14,267 bases of DNA from Pirellulaceae bacterium (GTDB lineage Bacteria; Planctomycetota; Planctomycetia; Pirellulales; Pirellulaceae). The DNA is taken from positions 1-14,267 of the forward strand of contig JADLDX010000235.1 in the NCBI GenBank assembly GCA_020846515.1. Direction: 5' to 3'. The notes below the pieces were generated by a model, which worked only from the letters and a program-made list of their open reading frames with translations, made no database searches and was not told where the DNA came from. Below, piece after piece: positions 1 through 7,359 of the stretch; the first letter of the stretch is position 1; each line of letters begins with the position of its first letter. The position numbers and the translations under genes are program-made.

Positions 1-2
1 AC

Positions 3-2885
3 CAGGACGGTTCAAGATCTCTATCCAGTGCCGTGGACGTGCCGGCTCCCAATCGTTTGGTTTACGTAGACACCAATCGCAACCTTCGATTTGAAGACGG
101 CGAACCACTGGCGGTCTCAGGCAATGATGGTCTGGCCCGATTTCCAGGTTTGCCCAGTGGCGACTATCTGATCGGTCTGGCTACCAATCATCCCGCCCAA
201 CTGCTGACCAGTTCGACGGTTCCAGATGCTCAGGTCCGGTCGATTGCATCGGTACCAACCCAAGCGTTGATCAGTTCTTTAGATTTGAAGCATGCCTGGT
301 CGGTGTCGGACACAGGGCGGTTGACGCCAGTGGGTACGGACGATGGCGGTCGTAGTCCACTGGAACTCGGCGGTCGATTAGTTGGTTGGGTCGGTGGTGG
401 CACAGGGACAGGTGGCACAGGGACAGGTGGCACGGCGACAAACGATGCCGCTTGGGCTCTGGTCGAACTTGGCCAGACGCAACCAGTCTTGATGAAGTTG
501 GATTTCGCTACCGGCTCGGCGCGATCGATGTCGATCCCCAGTCTGCCTAGCAACCAGCGTATCTCGGGCTTGGCACGTGCTGGTGACACGTTGGTGCTGC
601 AGCTGCAAAGTGGCAATCAATCGTTTATTGCTCCGCTGAGCGTCACGGCCGATCAAGCGACAATTGGTACCAGCGTGGCCGTTCCCAAAGGACAGTTGAT
701 TGGATCGATGGTGGAGAACCGTCTGGCCATCATCGTCGACAATTCCGAACCATTCGGCGAAGATCACAACAGTTCTGGCGATGGCACGCGAATCAGCACC
801 ATACGTCTGCTGGGTCAGACAGCGGCCATTGAGACGTTGCAGACCGAACGCACTGTGACCAATCTCAGCTACTCGGCCGATGGCCAGTTCTTGTATGCTG
901 GTTTGGTGGGTGGTGGTGTTGATGTGTTGTCGACGGTAGGTGGCTTGCGGACGGCGGCCCACCTGGCCGAAGCGGCAGGGCCTGTGGCTGCCAGCGGACG
1001 AGACGGCCGAATTGTCACGGCGAACTCCACCAAAGAGAACGAATTAATTGTCTGGGATGTCGCCAGTTGGCGACCGGTGGGCAGAATTGGGATGACTCCT
1101 GGCCAAGGCCCAGTGGTTGCGGCAACAGTCGATCAGTTTGGCGAACGAGTGATGGCTGCGACATCCAAGGGTATATTTGGTGCCAGCCTGGCTAATCCCG
1201 CCCTTCAATCGGTACAGGTGCTCGTTGGCAACACACCTTCGACAGCATCTCTCGGGGTTCGAGTTGTTCAGAACCCTGTTCCGCTGCCGGCCCGAGTTGA
1301 ACTGACCCAAACGACCGATGAAGACACACCATTAACATTTGATCTGAATCGCCAGGCAGCGTTGGTCGGACTGTCAGCGGCGCCGCTGCTCTTTGCGCCG
1401 CAGATTGGGGCGAGCCTGGGTACCGTTATCGTGTCGCCTTCGGGCCGCGTGAGTTATCGTGCCGCCCCCAATGCCAATGGTAGTGATAGTACCACCCTGC
1501 GAGTGTACGACGGCATCGGAACGACCTCGCTAGTCATTTCGTTGAACGTGATGCCAGTAAACGATCCTCCGTCTGCCTTTATGATCGACCCGTTGCCAAT
1601 CGCTGAGTCGGCGGTCTACGGTGAGTTGGCCGGCTTTGCCACGGTCTTCGATGTCGACGCAGATGCAAAGTACCGTATTACCACCAATGACCAACGTTTT
1701 ATGGTCGTCGATGGGCAGGTGATGCTCGCGATGGACGCCGTTTTGGACTACGAGACCGAGTCGACTATCGAGTTGGAGGTTACCGCTACCGATTTAGAGA
1801 ATCCAGCGTTTGTCATTACCCGCCATGTCTCCATTCCGGTACTCAACAGCAACGATCGACCGACGCAAGTCAGCCTCTTGCCGGTATTGGTTTACGAGAA
1901 CACGGAATTGGCATTGATTGGTTTATTGAACGTAGACGATCCGGACGAGCGAGGTGAGTATATCTATTCAGTCTCGGACGATCGATTCGAAGTCGTCGAT
2001 GGTCAGTTGCAATTGCGCAGCGGCGTCATGCTGGACTACGAGACCGAACCCTCCATTCCTGTGACGATAACCGTTACCGATCCGACGGCCGCTGGTACTC
2101 ACAAGTCGACTTCAACCAACATCATGATTGATGTCCTGGATGCGAACGATGCACCGAGCGGGATTACGCTGTCGGCCACAGAATTGTTTGCCGGTCAGCC
2201 GGGTGCAGTTGTCGGGACCATTGACGTGATCGACCAGGATGCGAGCGACGATTATCTGTATGTAGTCTCGGATCCGCGGTTCACCGTCGACGGTAACGTA
2301 TTGCGATTGAAGGACGAAGAAACGCTGTATGTCGAGACCGAGACTACGCTGACGGTTACCGTGACGGTGACCGATGGTGAAGGAGCGGTTGCTTCGCAGA
2401 CGGTCACGCTCACGGTCAATAATGATGCACCATTTCAGAACGTACGCGACCCGTTGGATGTAGACAACGATGGCAGTGTGTTCCCTCGCGATGCTTTAAT
2501 TTTAATCAATCGGTTGAACGCTCGGGGTTCGCATATCCTCACCCCACCCTCTGCATCGGGTGAAGGCGGAACGACCGAGGAGAATTTTTTCTACGACGTC
2601 AATGGTGATGGCATGCTGACGCCGTTGGATGCCTTGATTCTAATCAACCATTTGAACCGTCGGACAACGCCTGCGGCGACCGGCACCGCCGGCGAAGGCG
2701 AAGCCCCGTCACATATGGACAGCCCACGTCAACCGGACCAGTTGGCCGATGCCTGTCCAGCCTGGTCCTTGGCGGCGCCACCCGTGCCGTCAATGATGGA
2801 TCAAGATGAGCAAGCGCAGCGGGATGCGATCGATGCAGAGCTTGAGTCGCTGGTTGAACAGCTATCGCAAGCGAGGTTCGGGTAA
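3..2885 (+). CDS. Large surface/secreted protein, cadherin-like repeats plus C-terminal dockerin-like domain (5' partial)
   Basis: The reading frame is open to the left edge, so the true start lies outside; residue numbers here count from the GTG codon at 33. Residues about 1-60 look like the end of an SdrD-B-like fold (DTNRNLRFEDGEP). A Gly/Thr linker at 122-136 is encoded by a 15-bp tandem repeat. Residues about 140-400 are beta-rich and propeller-like (LSYSADGQFLYAG, ENELIVWDVASW). Residues 420-515 resemble a cadherin-like/Ig-like module ending in VNDPPS. Three further repeats of about 95 residues follow, each with a YET/VET motif (572-575, 669-672, 767-770) and a terminal TATD/TVTD, typical of cadherin-type calcium-binding domains. 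At 809-829 and 855-875 two DxDNDG/DxNGDG loops, each followed by a DALILIN helix, form a dockerin type I-like pair. A charged tail of about 75 residues follows. Such proteins are exported and cell-surface or extracellular; the binding partner is unknown. Confidence 0.85.
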   Translation, partial: QDGSRSLSSAVDVPAPNRLVYVDTNRNLRFEDGEPLAVSGNDGLARFPGLPSGDYLIGLATNHPAQLLTSSTVPDAQVRSIASVPTQALISSLDLKHAWSVSDTGRLTPVGTDDGGRSPLELGGRLVGWVGGGTGTGGTGTGGTATNDAAWALVELGQTQPVLMKLDFATGSARSMSIPSLPSNQRISGLARAGDTLVLQLQSGNQSFIAPLSVTADQATIGTSVAVPKGQLIGSMVENRLAIIVDNSEPFGEDHNSSGDGTRISTIRLLGQTAAIETLQTERTVTNLSYSADGQFLYAGLVGGGVDVLSTVGGLRTAAHLAEAAGPVAASGRDGRIVTANSTKENELIVWDVASWRPVGRIGMTPGQGPVVAATVDQFGERVMAATSKGIFGASLANPALQSVQVLVGNTPSTASLGVRVVQNPVPLPARVELTQTTDEDTPLTFDLNRQAALVGLSAAPLLFAPQIGASLGTVIVSPSGRVSYRAAPNANGSDSTTLRVYDGIGTTSLVISLNVMPVNDPPSAFMIDPLPIAESAVYGELAGFATVFDVDADAKYRITTNDQRFMVVDGQVMLAMDAVLDYETESTIELEVTATDLENPAFVITRHVSIPVLNSNDRPTQVSLLPVLVYENTELALIGLLNVDDPDERGEYIYSVSDDRFEVVDGQLQLRSGVMLDYETEPSIPVTITVTDPTAAGTHKSTSTNIMIDVLDANDAPSGITLSATELFAGQPGAVVGTIDVIDQDASDDYLYVVSDPRFTVDGNVLRLKDEETLYVETETTLTVTVTVTDGEGAVASQTVTLTVNNDAPFQNVRDPLDVDNDGSVFPRDALILINRLNARGSHILTPPSASGEGGTTEENFFYDVNGDGMLTPLDALILINHLNRRTTPAATGTAGEGEAPSHMDSPRQPDQLADACPAWSLAAPPVPSMMDQDEQAQRDAIDAELESLVEQLSQARFG
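396..440 (+). repeat. 15-bp tandem repeat, three units, inside the large surface protein gene
   Basis: The unit GGTGGCACAGGGACA occurs exactly at 396-410 and 411-425 and with two substitutions at 426-440. It is in frame and encodes GGTGT, GGTGT, GGTAT, a flexible linker between the N-terminal part and the propeller-like part. An in-frame tandem repeat can change copy number by slippage without breaking the gene. Confidence 0.9.
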
Positions 2886-2903
2886 TCGCTCCCTTGTTAG
2901 CCT

Positions 2904-3395
2904 ATGGACGCAATTGAGTTCTGGCAATTGTTGGCCAATGTGGTGACCGTGTTCGGTTTACCTTTGGCAATCTACACCTTCATGTTGGAGCAGCATAAGG
3001 AACGTGAAAACGAGGACGAAGAGGTCTATCAACTACTGGCCGATTCGTATACCGATTTCCTGAAGCTGGTGTTGGAACATTCCGACCTGAAACTGCGCAC
3101 CCAATCTGCCACGCCCAATTTGAGCGAGGAGCAGCGCGAGCGCATGCAGGTGATGTTTGAAATCCTGATTTCCCTGTTCGAACGCGCTTATCTAACCGCC
3201 TACAGTCAGCACATGACGGTTTCCCAGAGACGTCGCTGGCATTCGTGGGACGACTTCATGCGCGAGTGGTGCCGGCGCGATGACTTTCATGCCGCCCTGC
3301 CCAGCTTGCTACAAGGCGAAGACATGGACTTTGCCGAGTACATTCGACGCATCGATCGCGAAGAACGCCAGCCGGCCATCGAAAAAGGGGTCTGA
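2904..3395 (+). CDS. Small membrane-anchored protein of unknown function
   Basis: This 163-residue protein is not one I recognise. A hydrophobic segment at about residues 7-27 (FWQLLANVVTVFGLPLAIYT) makes a single N-terminal membrane helix. The rest is charged, mostly helical and rich in Trp, Arg and Glu (WHSWDDFMREWCRRDDF), and would most likely lie in the cytoplasm. The start is the first ATG, placed directly before the membrane helix; no Shine-Dalgarno sequence is visible in the 18-nt gap after the surface protein gene, so translation may be coupled to it. The last codons (EKGV, stop) lie inside a perfect palindrome that probably acts as the terminator. The real-gene call rests on the clean N-terminal helix, the codon pattern and the absence of a better frame. 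Confidence 0.75.
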   Translation: MDAIEFWQLLANVVTVFGLPLAIYTFMLEQHKERENEDEEVYQLLADSYTDFLKLVLEHSDLKLRTQSATPNLSEEQRERMQVMFEILISLFERAYLTAYSQHMTVSQRRRWHSWDDFMREWCRRDDFHAALPSLLQGEDMDFAEYIRRIDREERQPAIEKGV

Positions 3396-3404
3396 CCCCT
3401 TTTT
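3382..3404. terminator. Bidirectional palindromic terminator between convergent genes
   Basis: Perfect inverted repeat: AAAAAGGGGTC (3382-3392), one T (3393), GACCCCTTTTT (3394-3404). Read from either strand it is a GC-rich stem with a flanking run of five T residues, the classic form of a Rho-independent terminator. It lies between the plus-strand gene that ends at 3395 and the minus-strand ATPase gene that ends at 3409, so it can serve both. The stop codon TGA (3393-3395) of the upstream gene is inside it. Confidence 0.8.
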
Positions 3405-3408
3405 CGGT

Positions 3409-4569
3409 CTACTGTCGGTCGAACAGGCTGGTGCGAATTTCGTCGACGACCGAGGCGCGTTGGCCCACGGCGAAATTGAACTTTTCTTGACTGAGCGAAT
3501 AGAGCGTGGAATCGGTTAGCGTCACGATGCTGGCGTTGCGTGGCTGGCCGGTTAGTAGTGCCGTCTCGCCGAAAAAATCGCCTTCACCCAACTGAGCCAA
3601 CTCGCGATCATCGGCCCCTTTGCGAACGCTGACCCTGCCCTGTCGAATCAAATAGAACTTGTCGCCCGGGTCGCCTTCGCGAATTACTCGACTGCCTTCG
3701 GGGATTTGCTCTGCCACAAGTTGATCCGCCATTTCGGCCAGGGAGCGCGGAGTCAAGTGCGAGAAGATTTCGCAACGGGCCAGCATCTGGCTGACGATGG
3801 CGGCTTCTTGAACCAGCACATCGCTGCGAATTCGGCCATCGACCAGGTTCACGATGCGATCGGCCACATCCAGAATCCGGTTATCATGGGTCACGATCAC
3901 AATGGATACCAGATCGCGTTTGGCCATCTGCTTGAACAGCTCGACCACAGCTCGGCCGCTCTGTTCATCGAGAGCTGCGGTCGGTTCGTCAGCTAAAACC
4001 AGCCGAGGTTTATGGACCAGGCCTCGAGCAATGGCCACCCTTTGCTTCTGTCCGCCGGAGAGTTGTTTGGGTTTGTGGCCGGTGCGTTGACCCAGGCCGA
4101 CAGCCGTCAGCATCTCTTTGGCTTGCTCGCTCTGCTGCTGCTGCGATTGGTGGGGGGCCACCAGCTCCAGGGACATGCGCACATTCTGCAGGGCAGTCAG
4201 GGAATCGAACAAGTTGTGTGCTTGAAAGATAAAACCAATCTCACGTCGCAGACGCATCAGCTGGCTGCTGGTGGCTTTGTGCAGTTCTTGGCCTAGGACT
4301 GTCAGTTCGCCGTCCTGCACACGACGCAGGGTACCGATCAACGTCAACAGAGTGGTTTTCCCGGAACCGCTGGGCCCGGTCATGATGATGATTTCGCCCG
4401 GGTATATTTCCAAGCAGTTATCGTACAAGACTTGTTTGCGCAACTCTCCCGTTCCGTAATAGTGGTTCAGCTTACTGGCCACAATTGCCGGTTCTACGCC
4501 TTCGGCCAGCCGACCTCGCCACTGGGGATCAAACCGCACGGCAGCTTGTAGATTGTGTGGTTCGTTCAT
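3409..4569 (-). CDS. ABC exporter ATPase (DevA/MacB-like) fused to a cyclic-nucleotide-binding domain
   Basis: A 386-residue cytoplasmic ATPase. Walker A GPSGSGKT is at 65-72, the Q-loop Gln at 116, the signature LSGGQ at 170-174, Walker B RLVLADEP at 189-196 and the switch His at 228. The nucleotide-binding domain (about 28-250) resembles the LolD/MacB/DevA group, which powers FtsX-fold permeases. Residues about 260-375 add a second domain with the CRP-type cNMP-binding pattern: EGDPGDKFYLIRQGRVSV, then a phosphate-binding-cassette-like FGETALLTGQPRNAS (333-347) that keeps the Glu and Arg. LolD-type ATPases usually end near residue 230, so this is a real C-terminal fusion. An in-frame stop directly precedes the ATG, fixing the 5' limit; a weak AAGGA lies 13 nt upstream. 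The partner permeases and adaptor are divergent, on the plus strand beyond 4852. Whether the domain binds cAMP, cGMP or another ligand cannot be told. Confidence 0.93.
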   Translation of the reverse strand: MNEPHNLQAAVRFDPQWRGRLAEGVEPAIVASKLNHYYGTGELRKQVLYDNCLEIYPGEIIIMTGPSGSGKTTLLTLIGTLRRVQDGELTVLGQELHKATSSQLMRLRREIGFIFQAHNLFDSLTALQNVRMSLELVAPHQSQQQQSEQAKEMLTAVGLGQRTGHKPKQLSGGQKQRVAIARGLVHKPRLVLADEPTAALDEQSGRAVVELFKQMAKRDLVSIVIVTHDNRILDVADRIVNLVDGRIRSDVLVQEAAIVSQMLARCEIFSHLTPRSLAEMADQLVAEQIPEGSRVIREGDPGDKFYLIRQGRVSVRKGADDRELAQLGEGDFFGETALLTGQPRNASIVTLTDSTLYSLSQEKFNFAVGQRASVVDEIRTSLFDRQ

Positions 4570-4851
4570 TCAGTACGGCTTTTCCTTAACGTACGGCCAA
4601 CCTGGCGAGCTTTGATAGTTCCTTTCGTCGGAAAGCAAGCATTTCATTAATTTTTTGCCGATCGTATGAGAGTTGCTCTCGAGACTTGCACTGCAATAAC
4701 GCAGCCACGCTTTCGGGGCAAAGACACGCTGGTGACCAAATACTGCTGAGCCGGAATTGTGGGCGACTGCTAGAACCACCTGCCAGCTTGGATGATAATC
4801 TACCCTAGCCATTACATTCGCCTCAACCTCCCAGTCTACCCCAAAGTCCCT
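4570..4851. promoter_or_regulatory. Divergent intergenic control region of the ABC export locus
   Basis: This 282-nt gap separates the minus-strand ATPase gene from the plus-strand adaptor gene and must hold the promoters for both, assuming they are transcribed from here. Small structures are visible: a CTTTC-GTCG-GAAAG hairpin near 4612-4625, a GAGAG-TTG-CTCTC hairpin near 4669-4681, and GTACGGC repeated at 4573 and 4591. I found no convincing -35/-10 pair on either strand. A minus-strand 80-codon frame spans most of it but looks like chance. Confidence 0.5.
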
Positions 4852-6096
4852 ATGCGATATCAGTCCCGGTCGAGCCAGAACGGAACGCGTCGAGCTGGCC
4901 TGGCCGCAAGCGCGCCGTCTCGTTTGGCTCTGCCCGCGGTGTGGGGGCAGTTGGCTTTGATGGTCGGGTTAACGGGTGTGGTCAGTTGCAAGCCGAAAGC
5001 GCCCGAGGGACCGCAGGCGACGCAGGCAGCCAACAAACAAGCGGTTCGTCCGGCGCGCATCATCGCTCAAGGGCAACTGCAGCCGGCTGGCGGGTTGATT
5101 CGGCTCAATGGTACCCCGGGTGACGCGGTTGAAAAGATCTTGGTGTCCGTGGGGGATCCGGTAAAGATTGGCCAGCCCCTGGTGGTATTGCGTTCCGCCA
5201 CTGCCCGACAGTCACAACTCGAAACGCTCAAGCAGCAGTTAGAGGACGCCCGACTGCAACGCGATGCCAACATAGACCGGGCTAAGATCGAACTGAGTGG
5301 CGCTCAGTTGCAACTATCGCAAGCTGTGGAGCAGTTGACCAGCCTGGAACGACGCCGATCTTCTCTCGATTTACTCAAACAACAATGGCAGGATGCCCAA
5401 GCGGCCTTCCAACGCATGGAAACGATCGCCAAAGATCCATTGACCAAAGCGATGGTCAGTCGGTTGGAAATAGACAAGCAGCGTTCGAGTGTCACAGCGG
5501 CACAGTTGCAGTTCGAAAGCCAAAAAGAAACGTTTGAGCAAGCTGAATTGACCGCCAGTTCAGGACGCAAGTTGGCAGAAGAGAAGGTGCGCGCGGCCGA
5601 GAGGTCATTGGCGCTAGCGGAGAAAATTGATCCGACCAGCGTGCTGCTGGCGCAGATTGCTGGTGCGGAACAGCAACTGGCTTTGTCGAATTTGACTAGT
5701 CCGATTGATGGAACTGTCGTCTCACTGGATGCGCGGGTGGGTGAGAGCATTGCGCAGTTTCCATTGGTGCAAGTGGCCAATCTATCGCGGATGAATTGCC
5801 AGGCGGAGATCTATCAGACCGATGCACCTCTGGTGAAGCTTGGTCAAGCGGCCCTGTTGAGCAGTGATGCATTTGATAAACCACTCCGCGGAACGGTCAA
5901 ACGCATTGATCGACTGATTGGTTTTCCGCAGTTGCGGGCTACCGATCCGCTGGCCAAAGTCGATTACCGAACATTGCCAGTACAAATCGAAGTGGATGCG
6001 GCAGATGTCGACGTGGCCTCGCACTGGTTGCAACTGCAAGTAGAGGTGACCATTCCTTTGGAAGGTGCCCACGCGCAGGCTGGATCTGGTTCATGA
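4852..6096 (+). CDS. DevB/HlyD-type membrane fusion protein (periplasmic adaptor), probable lipoprotein
   Basis: The adaptor of an ABC efflux system, expected to sit in the periplasm and link the permeases to an outer-membrane channel. From the ATG at 4852 it has 414 residues. A hydrophobic stretch before Cys46 (LALMVGLTGVVSC) looks like a lipoprotein signal with a VVSC lipobox. The first lipoyl-like half is at about 70-115 (GTPGDAVEKILVSVGDPVKIGQPLVVL). A long Gln/Leu/Glu-rich coiled-coil hairpin runs from about 116 to 280, the second lipoyl half (LTSPIDGTVVSLDARVGESI) is at 281-300, and a beta-barrel region follows. An in-frame ATG at 4792 would add 20 residues; I prefer 4852 because the extra stretch adds nothing signal-like, but neither start has a good Shine-Dalgarno. 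Its stop overlaps the next start (ATGA), which indicates translational coupling to the first permease. Confidence 0.9.
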   Translation: MRYQSRSSQNGTRRAGLAASAPSRLALPAVWGQLALMVGLTGVVSCKPKAPEGPQATQAANKQAVRPARIIAQGQLQPAGGLIRLNGTPGDAVEKILVSVGDPVKIGQPLVVLRSATARQSQLETLKQQLEDARLQRDANIDRAKIELSGAQLQLSQAVEQLTSLERRRSSLDLLKQQWQDAQAAFQRMETIAKDPLTKAMVSRLEIDKQRSSVTAAQLQFESQKETFEQAELTASSGRKLAEEKVRAAERSLALAEKIDPTSVLLAQIAGAEQQLALSNLTSPIDGTVVSLDARVGESIAQFPLVQVANLSRMNCQAEIYQTDAPLVKLGQAALLSSDAFDKPLRGTVKRIDRLIGFPQLRATDPLAKVDYRTLPVQIEVDAADVDVASHWLQLQVEVTIPLEGAHAQAGSGS

Positions 6097-7304
6097 AAAC
6101 GCCGTTGGCTTTGTACAACCTGCGGCATCAACTGGCGCGCACGTTGGTCTCGGTAGCTGGAGTTGGCTTTGCGCTCTTGCTGGTCTTCATGCAGTTGGGC
6201 TTTCAAGGCGCGGTATCGCATACGGCCACCAACGTTTATGAGCATATGCAGTTTGATCTGCTAATACGCGGTACCGACTACGCACATTTGTATGAGCCGG
6301 GACGCGTGCCGATCAACAATCTGCGAGTGGCAGCCGGTCTAGATGGCGTGCGAGAAGTGGTGCCGATGTGGGTCGCGCTGCAGAACTGGCGCAGTCTTCC
6401 ACCGCTAGAACATCCACAGCGTCTTCAGGCCTTTCGGCCTCAGTTTTTGCCGCTGGCCATCATGGGTGTTCAGCCAGACGATGAAGTCTTCGATCTGCCC
6501 AAGATCACTGACGCCCAGCGCTTGCTGACGTCCGATCAGAATGTGTTGGTCGACGATTCGACTCGGCCCGACTATGGGCCGCTGAACGGTCGCAAGTTCT
6601 CAGACAAGGATGCGGGTCGCGAAGCGGAGGTTGGCGGTCAGAAGTTTAAGATCGCTGGCGTTTTTAAGTTGGGCACGGGACTGGCGGCCAATGCGGCTGT
6701 CCTGACCAGCGCCACCGGCTTTGATCGTTCGGTGCCCTGGGACGCGGCCACGTTGGTGTCATTCGGCCTGGTGCGATTGCAGGCCGATGCGCAACCGAAA
6801 CTGGTATTGGATCAACTGCGCACGCGATTGGGAAAGCTTGGGCCGGGCGACCGCATCGCAGCGGTAGATGTCATGACGCGGAGTGACGTGATCCGGTGGG
6901 AACGCCAACGTTGGTTGTGGCAAACTCCCATTGGCCTGATCTTTCAATTGGGCGTGGCTTTATCGTTAATGGTGGGGGCGGCTATCGTCTACATGGTGCT
7001 GGCCACGGACGTAACCGACCGATTACCCGAATACGCTACTTTGCTGGCGATGGGCTACACCTATCGTTACCTCTGTACCGTCGTATTGACGCAAGCCATC
7101 ACGCTTGGATTGTGCGGCTTTGCCCTGGCCTGGGCGGTCTCAGAAGTACTCTATCGCGTAACCGGGAGTGCTTCGGGCATACCGATCACCATGAACGTTG
7201 AACGGATCGTGGGCGTTGGACTAATGGGCATCATGGTTTGTTTGGTCAGTGGTACGCTGGCGCTGCGAAAGATCTGGAAAGCAGAACCAGCTAGTTTATT
7301 CTGA
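6093..7304 (+). CDS. DevC-type ABC permease 1 (FtsX fold)
   Basis: A 403-residue inner-membrane permease with the MacB/FtsX/DevC layout. One membrane helix lies near the N-terminus (about 15-36, TLVSVAGVGFALLLVFMQLGF), then a large periplasmic domain (about 40-270), then three helices (about 277-303, 325-352, 370-390). The cytoplasmic sequence between helices 2 and 3 (TDVTDRLPEYATLLAMGY) is the segment that contacts the ATPase in this family. It ends in LRKIWKAEPASLF, a pattern shared with the second permease (LRRLWRADPASLF). The start overlaps the adaptor stop by 4 nt. With the adaptor, the second permease and the divergent ATPase it probably forms one export complex; DevBCA in cyanobacteria exports glycolipids, but the substrate here is unknown. 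Confidence 0.92.
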   Translation: MKTPLALYNLRHQLARTLVSVAGVGFALLLVFMQLGFQGAVSHTATNVYEHMQFDLLIRGTDYAHLYEPGRVPINNLRVAAGLDGVREVVPMWVALQNWRSLPPLEHPQRLQAFRPQFLPLAIMGVQPDDEVFDLPKITDAQRLLTSDQNVLVDDSTRPDYGPLNGRKFSDKDAGREAEVGGQKFKIAGVFKLGTGLAANAAVLTSATGFDRSVPWDAATLVSFGLVRLQADAQPKLVLDQLRTRLGKLGPGDRIAAVDVMTRSDVIRWERQRWLWQTPIGLIFQLGVALSLMVGAAIVYMVLATDVTDRLPEYATLLAMGYTYRYLCTVVLTQAITLGLCGFALAWAVSEVLYRVTGSASGIPITMNVERIVGVGLMGIMVCLVSGTLALRKIWKAEPASLF

Positions 7305-7359
7305 GCGATGAGTGATTCCATGAGTCGAACCGCTTCTATGAAGTTGAATTAGGGCCGCG

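Noticed and set aside
378..962. 194-codon minus-strand frame
   Set aside because: It lies wholly inside the surface-protein gene, and its His/Arg/Gln-rich sequence has the look of an antisense shadow.
4570..4812. 80-codon minus-strand frame that ends directly before the ATPase start codon
   Set aside because: It covers the divergent control region, has no recognisable domain and no ribosome binding site, and its composition looks random; its stop is useful only because it fixes the ATPase start.
4792..4851. Alternative start of the membrane fusion protein 20 codons upstream
   Set aside because: The added residues are not signal-like and the site has no better ribosome binding sequence; it remains possible.
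7308..7352. 14-codon frame MSDSMSRTASMKLN between the two permease genes
   Set aside because: It could be a tiny leader peptide, but it has no ribosome binding site beyond the end of permease 1 and is too short to support.
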